NCBI GenBank assembly: GCA_039934475.1
Contig: JBDTMC010000085.1
Coordinates: forward strand, 1-21,103
From: JBDTMC01 sp039934475
GTDB taxonomy: Bacteria; Acidobacteriota; Terriglobia; Bryobacterales; Bryobacteraceae
Direction of reading: 5' to 3'
Length of the DNA: 21,103 nt
The notes under the pieces are model-generated. The model saw only the letters and a program-made list of their open reading frames with translations, did not search any database and was not told the origin of the DNA. Made by a program: the position numbers and the translations under genes. Positions 6,859 through 13,134 of this stretch are shown here, in pieces (within the stretch, counting starts at the first letter, position 1; each line of letters begins with the position of its first letter).

Positions 6859-8265
6859 CTAGCAGACTTCAACCAGCGGAATATGTAGCAGCTTGCTCAC
6901 CTTCCGCAGCAGTTCCATCTGATGGCCGACACCGAGCGCGCAGTGATGCGTGGGGCCTTCTACACACCAGCGATTGATGAACTCGGCCGGTCCAAGCGCG
7001 AATTTCAAGCGTGAATTCGTGTTCCCGATTTTGAGTATTGGACCAGGGATAGATTCGCCTTGCGCCGCCATCATCTTCAAATTGCCATCGGCCGTCTGGG
7101 TCATGCCAAGAATCGTGATCGGACCGGTGCGCACCTTGAATTCGACAGACACACCGGCGCCGCGTTTGCCGTGATACATGCCCAGACCGCGCAGCACCGG
7201 CTTCTGGTCGCTGATCGCGATGTGGCCTGGTCCGTCATGGCCCATGAGGACGAAGTTATCGACGAAGTCCATGGCGTAGAATTCGGTGTACGACCCGCCC
7301 GCGCCCAGTGAGTCCATAATCTTCATCGCGAGGCAAGTCTTCAAATCGCCCTCGCCGCTGGCGGGAATACCGCGCGCCGTGAGTAGTGAATTGCCGAGGA
7401 TGAGACCCGCGCCCAGACGCTCATATTCATTGCCGTCCAGACCCCGGTAGTAATAAGTTAAACCGCTCAGCGCGAACTTCTCCGCCAGTTTGTCGAGGCC
7501 CACGGAAACTTTTGCTGCCCACGCAAGCTCGTCTTCCACTACGCTTTCGGCAATCTGAAAGACCTCGCGGGCTTGCGCCTTCTTGGCGTCCACTTGGGCC
7601 TCGGTCACTTGTTTCACCATCTCGGCCAAGTCGCACATCTCAAGCACTTCGACGTGCGCGCCGGTCTGGGCGTGGATCATAGTGAAATCCGAGTACATGT
7701 CGAGCATGCCCGGATAAGTATGGCCGAGGAAACCAATTCGGCTCTCGCGTAAGGCTGCCGTAGCGATGGCGGCTTTGCACCACGCGCGGATCTCCGACCA
7801 CGCCTTCTCGTCACCACGCAGCATTCCCGATACGACGTGGAAATCCACGCGCGCACGAGCGAAGGCGTTTGAGATCTCCGGGACGCAGCACGCTGAGCAG
7901 TTGGCTAGCCACTCGCCGGTATCGGTGTGCTCGTAGTCCAGGGCAGCCACCGGTTGCAGGTTCAGCACCACCACCGGGACTCTGGTCCGCTGCACGACTG
8001 GCAGCACCTGCGACGATGTGGCGTACGTCCCGATGTAGCAAAGGATTAGGTCTACGCCTTCGCGCGCGAACTGTACCCCGGCTTCGCGCGCCAGTTCCGC
8101 GGTGTCCACCAGACCTGCGGAAATGACCTCCGCGCCCAGCGCCTGGATCTGCGCTTCCACTTCACTCTGATAGCCCTCCAGCCGTTGCTTCAGGCCGGCG
8201 AACTGAGGCCAGTAGGCGGCGAGTCCAATTCCAAATACTCCGATGCGCGCTTGCGATTTGTTCAT
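6859..8265 (-). CDS. L-arabinose/L-fucose isomerase-family protein
   Basis: A 468-aa cytoplasmic protein of the aldose-ketose isomerase superfamily that includes L-arabinose isomerase (AraA). The N-terminal half is Rossmann-like (ARIGVFGIGLAAYWPQF, LILCYIGTYATSSQVLPVV). The four metal and catalytic positions of AraA all have counterparts in the right order: E305 in SGEGDLK, E328 in SYTEFYAMDF, H343 in LMGHDGPGH, and H440/H441 in GPTHHCALG. From memory these are E306, E333, H350 and H450 in E. coli AraA. It should therefore be a metal-dependent isomerase, but the substrate may be a sugar other than arabinose. ATG 8265 overlaps the upstream glycosidase stop as ATGA. The longer frame to 8370 is antisense-free but only re-reads the glycosidase end. 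The pairing with a rhamnosidase suggests a deoxysugar, perhaps rhamnose. Confidence 0.85.
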   Translation of the reverse strand: MNKSQARIGVFGIGLAAYWPQFAGLKQRLEGYQSEVEAQIQALGAEVISAGLVDTAELAREAGVQFAREGVDLILCYIGTYATSSQVLPVVQRTRVPVVVLNLQPVAALDYEHTDTGEWLANCSACCVPEISNAFARARVDFHVVSGMLRGDEKAWSEIRAWCKAAIATAALRESRIGFLGHTYPGMLDMYSDFTMIHAQTGAHVEVLEMCDLAEMVKQVTEAQVDAKKAQAREVFQIAESVVEDELAWAAKVSVGLDKLAEKFALSGLTYYYRGLDGNEYERLGAGLILGNSLLTARGIPASGEGDLKTCLAMKIMDSLGAGGSYTEFYAMDFVDNFVLMGHDGPGHIAISDQKPVLRGLGMYHGKRGAGVSVEFKVRTGPITILGMTQTADGNLKMMAAQGESIPGPILKIGNTNSRLKFALGPAEFINRWCVEGPTHHCALGVGHQMELLRKVSKLLHIPLVEVC

Positions 8266-11200
8266 AAAGTTCCGGTCATGGTGACTGACACTGCGGGGGG
8301 CTGCATCAATCCGTAGTCGAGAATATCGTACTTGCCGCCGCCGGGTTGGTGCTCGGGAAACTCCGCCCACGCCGCCGGCCAGGCGCGCATCCGCGGCTTG
8401 GTCGGGTTATGGTACGGCCCGAAGATGTTGCGTGGCGTCGAGACCACGCGCAGAGACACGGTGTGCTTGCCGGCCGTCACCGGCATCTCCGCTGCAAACG
8501 GCTGCCACGCCAGTTGCGATTGCCGCTTCCCATCCAGGATCACCTCCACCACGCTACCTTGCCACTCCGGCAATTCCACACGCAGCATCGACGCTCCGGC
8601 GGGGGCCGTAACCTCCGTCTCATAACGAACGGCGTCGGCATAGAAGGGCAGACCCTGCTTGGCCCAGGACCCGAAACCCAACGCTGCCGGTGCAGCCACG
8701 GCAAAGCCCTTGCCCTCCGGCCTCACGCTGAAGTTCCCGCGAATGTAGATGTTCTCGAGTTCCATGCGGACGTCGAACGGCGCGGCAGTAATGCTAACCG
8801 TGTTCTCTCCCTCGTGCGCAAGCTTCTCAATGGAGACGGTGCGGATATGATGGTCCAGCCATCGCTCGCTGTTCTTGAAGTCAACGGGCGAACCGTTCAC
8901 CGCCACCCTGTAGAGTTCAGGCATTTCGAGCGCCAGCTGCATGCCGGATAACGCCGCCTTGTCGCGCACAGCAAAGTGGAAGTTGGCTTCAAAGCCGCTA
9001 TCCGCCGCGAAGTGGTTCTTGTCGAAAATGCGCGTCTTGAATTGAACGGCGTTGTCCCAGGCGGGACGTTCGAAGCCGTGCTGCTGCCACGTGCTCCAGT
9101 TTGCCTGCCAGGTGTTAACGTCCTTCTGTTCCAATTTCCCTGCTTTGATATCGCAGTAGTCCAGCACCAGCACGTTGGGCGTGTCGGCTTTCGCTTGCCA
9201 TGGTCCGACGGCTGCGGCGACGTAACGTGATTCGGCCTTCGGCGGAGCCGGCGGCGCGGCAGCGTCACGCACGATGTAGAGTGCGGAACCGGCGGGAGGC
9301 AGATCCACCGTCAGCCCCAGCTTTCCATTCGAACTCGTAAAGCGTGCCGGCTTAATGGTGCCGTTGATCGTGTCCCATTCCTCAATGGAGCCGCCGGCGA
9401 CGGACATGGTAGTGGTGACGCCCTGCAAGCTGGTATTCGCCAGGAACAGCATCCGGCTACGGTCTGGCAGCCAGCGTTCCATCAGTCCGGCGCCCGTAGG
9501 TAGTTCGTGATCGAACGTCACGCGCCGCGGCAAGCGCTCTTCAATTCGCGACAGCAGCACGTCGTGCGAAGGCGCGCTGATCCACTGCGAGGCGTAACGC
9601 TGCGCCATCTTTTGCACGGCATCGCTTTCGCGGCCATCCACGTATTGTGCAGCGGGACCAAGCGCCAGAACCACGCCGCCGTTGGCCAGGTAGCGTTCCA
9701 GGTGCGGCACTGTTTCCTTCCGCACGTTCGTCATGTTCTTCGGCCACACCACAAGGTCATAGGATGCCTTGCCAATCGTAAGTTTGCGGCCTTCCTCCTT
9801 GCCGAACCACTCCACCATGTACTCATCGCCGAGGTCGAAGTCCACCTGGTGATCGGCCATGAATTGATTAAGGTCGGCATTGTCCGTCCGCATCGTTTCC
9901 AGCTCCGGCGTGGAGCCATCGCGCCGTGCCCATAGGAAGCCGCTCGTGGTCGGCGTCATCAAGAGGACCCGATTGCGCGACTCCCCAATGCTCGAAAGAA
10001 ACGAAACGCGCCCCAGATGATCGCCCGATTCTTTATAGTAAGGCCACCATGCCGAATGATCGGTGAAACTCTGTGGATGATCGCGCTTGCGCGCCCCGCG
10101 GATGGTGGAGAAAGCAAGGTGCTGGTCCATGAAGTTGATGCCATGAACCATCAGCCAATCGCCGAAGCGCTTGTAATGCTCCAATGTGCCGTCCCACCCA
10201 GCCACTCCATAGGCTTCGCAGAACGCGCGTCGCCCCATTTGATGGGAGACGCTGCTGACCTGCTTGATCGTGAACAACAGGTGTGCGTCCTTGCCGTCGG
10301 TGCGCAGCTTCGACCCTTCCAGCAGGTCGATCCCGGGGACATGTTCATAGGCGTAGAGAGAGCCGTCGCCGGGCGTGATGAACGGAGCAGGCCACTCATG
10401 TTCCATGAAGTGACCGGTGAACTGGATGTTGTTGCGGTCGCACCACAGGAACATCGGCCGCATATAGTTTTCCTTCCACAGGTCGTGGAGCGTCTGCCAG
10501 TAGTCGAAGCGAACCTTCCTGAAATCGCCGATGTCCCAATACAACGACGGCAATTCGCCGGCAAGGTCATAACCGTTGCGCTTTTGGAATTCGGCCAGAG
10601 TGTTGTAACTCAGCGGGAGCGCCAGTCGCGCCGAATCGTACGCGCCACCGGTGGCAAGCAATGGCTCATCGGTAAACGCCCATTTCACGGTCTTGCCGAA
10701 CTCCGATCCAACGTTCTTCTTGTAAACCTCGTAAGTCGATTCCAGGAATGCCGGCGTGGTTTGCGGGTTCGTCAGGTCAACGTACGGAAACTCGCCCGTC
10801 CACGGGTTACCGCTGGCGCGCCTCAGCCGGAACGCGAGTACCGATTCGCCCTCGCGGACCGCCGTGTTCTCCCCCACACGCCGCGCCTCCGTTACCAAAC
10901 CGCTGGCATCTTTCTTCACAACGAACAGTGAAACGGAGACGCCGCGACGCTGATGAATAGCCCCTGCGGGCACGTCTAGTTCGGCCTGCACGAACTGCGA
11001 GGCGGTGTCTGGCAGCAAAGAGGGAACGTTCCCGCCGGCGAATCCGGAAGGATAGCTGTTCTCGTCGTAGATGTTGACGATCATGCCCAGGCGCTTGCCC
11101 TCTTCCATCGACATCTTCCACAACTTGAACCAGTCAGTGCCAAGATACTCGGTCATCAGTCCCGGGCGCGGATGGATGAACACGCCGCCCATCCCCTGCT

Positions 11201-11480
11201 GTTTGAACTGCGCGAGTTGTTCCTTCAGGCGCGGCCACTCCATCTGGTCGTTCCACACCCATAACGGCATCGATCGGTACTCTGAGGCGGGGTCGGCGAA
11301 GGCCTTCTTCAACTGCTCCGTGCTGGCCGCTGGCGTCTGTGGGATCGCCTTCGGCCGCAGCAGCAGTTTCCGCTCGCTCTCGCGGTCCATCGAAAAATCG
11401 GCAATGGTGAGCTTCTTGGGCGTCTGGGCCACAAGGAGTGCCATGGGGATCAGAAGCAGCGCGGCTTTGTTCCAGGTCAT
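8262..11480 (-). CDS. Secreted GH106-like alpha-L-rhamnosidase family glycoside hydrolase
   Basis: A 1072-aa exported enzyme. Residues 1-19 (MTWNKAALLLIPMALLVAQ) are the signal peptide. The catalytic barrel begins near 70 (SMPLWVWNDQ, QQGMGGVFIHPRPGLM, YDENSYPSGFAGG), as in GH106 enzymes that remove L-rhamnose from plant or bacterial polysaccharides. Candidate catalytic acids are E272 in FTDEP, E360 in GHFMEHEW and E422 in CEAYGVAGWD; which two act cannot be decided here. Following the barrel are a Rossmann-like or glutamine-amidotransferase-like region (about 560-640) and C-terminal beta-sandwich domains (about 780-1060, ELYRVAVNGSPV, VVEVILDGKRQ) resembling the sugar-binding domains of GH2-type enzymes. 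The length fits the family. The start is ATG 11480, with no Shine-Dalgarno but a good promoter eight bases upstream, so the transcript may be leaderless. It is the first gene of the seven-gene run. Confidence 0.82.
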   Translation of the reverse strand: MTWNKAALLLIPMALLVAQTPKKLTIADFSMDRESERKLLLRPKAIPQTPAASTEQLKKAFADPASEYRSMPLWVWNDQMEWPRLKEQLAQFKQQGMGGVFIHPRPGLMTEYLGTDWFKLWKMSMEEGKRLGMIVNIYDENSYPSGFAGGNVPSLLPDTASQFVQAELDVPAGAIHQRRGVSVSLFVVKKDASGLVTEARRVGENTAVREGESVLAFRLRRASGNPWTGEFPYVDLTNPQTTPAFLESTYEVYKKNVGSEFGKTVKWAFTDEPLLATGGAYDSARLALPLSYNTLAEFQKRNGYDLAGELPSLYWDIGDFRKVRFDYWQTLHDLWKENYMRPMFLWCDRNNIQFTGHFMEHEWPAPFITPGDGSLYAYEHVPGIDLLEGSKLRTDGKDAHLLFTIKQVSSVSHQMGRRAFCEAYGVAGWDGTLEHYKRFGDWLMVHGINFMDQHLAFSTIRGARKRDHPQSFTDHSAWWPYYKESGDHLGRVSFLSSIGESRNRVLLMTPTTSGFLWARRDGSTPELETMRTDNADLNQFMADHQVDFDLGDEYMVEWFGKEEGRKLTIGKASYDLVVWPKNMTNVRKETVPHLERYLANGGVVLALGPAAQYVDGRESDAVQKMAQRYASQWISAPSHDVLLSRIEERLPRRVTFDHELPTGAGLMERWLPDRSRMLFLANTSLQGVTTTMSVAGGSIEEWDTINGTIKPARFTSSNGKLGLTVDLPPAGSALYIVRDAAAPPAPPKAESRYVAAAVGPWQAKADTPNVLVLDYCDIKAGKLEQKDVNTWQANWSTWQQHGFERPAWDNAVQFKTRIFDKNHFAADSGFEANFHFAVRDKAALSGMQLALEMPELYRVAVNGSPVDFKNSERWLDHHIRTVSIEKLAHEGENTVSITAAPFDVRMELENIYIRGNFSVRPEGKGFAVAAPAALGFGSWAKQGLPFYADAVRYETEVTAPAGASMLRVELPEWQGSVVEVILDGKRQSQLAWQPFAAEMPVTAGKHTVSLRVVSTPRNIFGPYHNPTKPRMRAWPAAWAEFPEHQPGGGKYDILDYGLMQPPAVSVTMTGTL

Positions 11481-11487
11481 ACGACCG

Positions 11488-11517
11488 TATTATCTGATAA
11501 TAATTTACCCAACTCAA
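11488..11517 (-). promoter_or_regulatory. Promoter of the rhamnosidase operon with overlapping palindrome
   Basis: Read on the minus strand: -35 TTGAGT (11512-11517), a 17-base spacer, -10 GATAAT (11489-11494). Transcription would begin one to two bases before ATG 11480, giving a leaderless mRNA, which agrees with the missing Shine-Dalgarno. The -10 lies inside a perfect inverted repeat, TATTATC-T-GATAATA (11488-11502), a possible operator. Confidence 0.5.
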
Positions 11518-11536
11518 GTGAGCGGTAAATCGTATC

Positions 11537-13012
11537 TTACTCGCTGACTGGAATTGTAATTGAGGATTCACATGGGGTGCCCGTCACCCAAATGTTCCAG
11601 AGCGGAGGAACGCTGACGGTGACGGCGTTGTCGCCCGTGAACGTGCCGTTGATGTCGGTTATGACTGAGGCCAACGGTGGAAATGGGGCTCCAAAACCAA
11701 TGCTGAGCCCCTCCAACGGTCCGAATCCGTATCCGGAGAGGGTCACAGTGCCACCCTCTGGAGGCAAGCTGGATGGCGTTGCCGTGACGAGCGGCCGGAC
11801 CAGAACGTCCGCTACGGCGAGCAACCCGCTCTGCTGGCCAATTCCGACGATGCTGTTATTGCCGCAATAAGAGCGGCGTATTTTGGTCTCCAGAGAGAAG
11901 GATCCGTCCGCGCCCGCAGTCACCGCGCCCAACGGGTGTGCGCCGGTGCTGTTCGAAAAAATCCGGACCGCTTCGCCGGCGGCAAAACCAGCGCCGTTCA
12001 GTGCCAATGCCGAATGGAACACTCCGGAGTCAGGCGATGCAGACAGCTCCGCAGTTTGCCGAACTACTTGACCGATCCGCCCGGCAAATCGCTCAGTGAA
12101 CCAGATTCCCCCATCCGGGCCCGTGGTAATGCCTAGCGGGCTTACCTGACCGCTACCGGGGGGCAAGCGGAATGTCGAGACTTCGCCACTCATCGTGATC
12201 CGCCCAATGTGGTCCCCGTAGTCATCGGTGAACCACATCGCTCCATCCGGGCCGGCGGTGATGCCCGACAGCCGGATATGAACGGGGGCCGGTACGGTAT
12301 ATTCGATCACCGCGCCCGCGGTGGTAATCCGCCCGATGTAATTGTCTGCACTCTCTGTAAACCAAAGCGCGCCATCCGGGCCGGCGGCAATCGCCGAACT
12401 AGTGTGGGCCAGCGGTAGAGGATACTGCGTGAGGGTTCCAGAGGTGGTGATTCTTCCGATGCTGGAACCGGCTGTGAACCACACAGCTCCATCTGGCCCG
12501 GCGGTAATTCCGAACGGCTGCAGCCCCGGTGTCGGGAACGCGGTGACCACTCCCTGCGTCGTGATCCTGCCAATTCCGAGCCCTGTGGCAAACCAGAGCG
12601 CCCCGTCAGGTCCCGACGTGATTCCGGCTGGACTAGGATCGACAGGATAGACCGTGACCTCGCCAGTTGTTGTGATCCGGCCGACGCGTCCCAAATAATA
12701 TTGGGTGAACCAGAGAGCTCCGTCAGGCCCGCTCGTGATTCCGAAACTAACGGCTCCTTGGCTCGCCGTGCGGAAATGGGTGAAGCTTCCGGATGTGCTC
12801 ATTCGTCCAACACCCTGATCGGTAAACCAGAGCGCGCCATCCGGTCCGGCGGTAATAGCGAGCGGCGTTCCATCTCGCAAACCCGGCTCGGGCAGTGGGT
12901 GATCGATGACGCCCAATCTGCGTACCTGCGCCTCGAGATAGCAAGAAGAGGAAATTGTCAGCAGGGCCAGAAGTGCGAATAACATCCCACCCTTGTTACC
13001 GAAGTGCAACAT
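11537..13012 (-). CDS. Secreted seven-bladed propeller protein of the virginiamycin B lyase-like family
   Basis: A 491-aa exported protein. The signal peptide is residues 1-29 (MLHFGNKGGMLFALLALLTI onward). A cysteine near its end (SSSC) does not fit a proper lipobox. Residues 30-318 hold seven copies of a repeat with core GPDGALWFT followed by IGRITTSG, that is, a complete propeller of the Vgb/SMP-30 kind. Two Ig-like domains follow (about 322-490). Vgb itself opens streptogramin antibiotics, and from memory its active histidines precede the Gly/Ala-Ile of certain blades; here none of the seven blades has a histidine there, so lyase activity is doubtful and a binding or structural role is more likely. 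ATG 13012 is preceded by GGAG at 7 bases. It lies 56 bases before the rhamnosidase gene and has its own promoter at 13089-13117. Confidence 0.88.
   Translation of the reverse strand: MLHFGNKGGMLFALLALLTISSSCYLEAQVRRLGVIDHPLPEPGLRDGTPLAITAGPDGALWFTDQGVGRMSTSGSFTHFRTASQGAVSFGITSGPDGALWFTQYYLGRVGRITTTGEVTVYPVDPSPAGITSGPDGALWFATGLGIGRITTQGVVTAFPTPGLQPFGITAGPDGAVWFTAGSSIGRITTSGTLTQYPLPLAHTSSAIAAGPDGALWFTESADNYIGRITTAGAVIEYTVPAPVHIRLSGITAGPDGAMWFTDDYGDHIGRITMSGEVSTFRLPPGSGQVSPLGITTGPDGGIWFTERFAGRIGQVVRQTAELSASPDSGVFHSALALNGAGFAAGEAVRIFSNSTGAHPLGAVTAGADGSFSLETKIRRSYCGNNSIVGIGQQSGLLAVADVLVRPLVTATPSSLPPEGGTVTLSGYGFGPLEGLSIGFGAPFPPLASVITDINGTFTGDNAVTVSVPPLWNIWVTGTPCESSITIPVSE
12059..12925 (-). repeat. 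Seven tandem propeller-blade repeats within the Vgb-like gene
   Basis: Seven in-frame repeats of about 38-44 codons, with the GPDG core at residues 56, 95, 134, 172, 211, 254 and 298. The DNA also keeps a clear core (variants of CCGTCCGGGCCGGC complementing GPDGA). The first five spacings are 38-39 codons and the last two 43-44, because blades 5 and 6 have longer loops. Confidence 0.85.
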
Positions 13013-13088
13013 GAAGCTTCTCCATTTCCCTTGTCACGGAGCTTCGAAGCCCGCAATCCCAAGTGGACGCAAGGTACTGGCAGTTGAT

Positions 13089-13117
13089 GTTATACGAAAC
13101 TTCGTGAGGAATGTGAA
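13089..13117 (-). promoter_or_regulatory. Putative promoter of the Vgb-like gene
   Basis: On the minus strand TTCACA (13112-13117) and TATAAC (13089-13094) are separated by exactly 17 bases. The predicted start near 13082 leaves a leader of about 70 bases before ATG 13012; that leader contains the perfect 10-bp palindrome GCTTCGAAGC (13041-13050). Confidence 0.5.
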
Positions 13118-13134
13118 ACTAGCTCTCGGCTGCG

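Noticed and set aside
10017..10931. 304-codon plus-strand open frame
   Set aside because: Entirely antisense to the GH106-like enzyme, whose motifs run across the whole region; no ribosome site or known fold.
12941..12943. Lipoprotein cysteine in the Vgb-like signal peptide
   Set aside because: The residues before the cysteine are all serine and do not form a lipobox; ordinary cleavage is more likely.
13041..13050. Palindrome GCTTCGAAGC
   Set aside because: Perfect but only 10 bases, and without a second element; mentioned in the promoter entry, not claimed as an operator.
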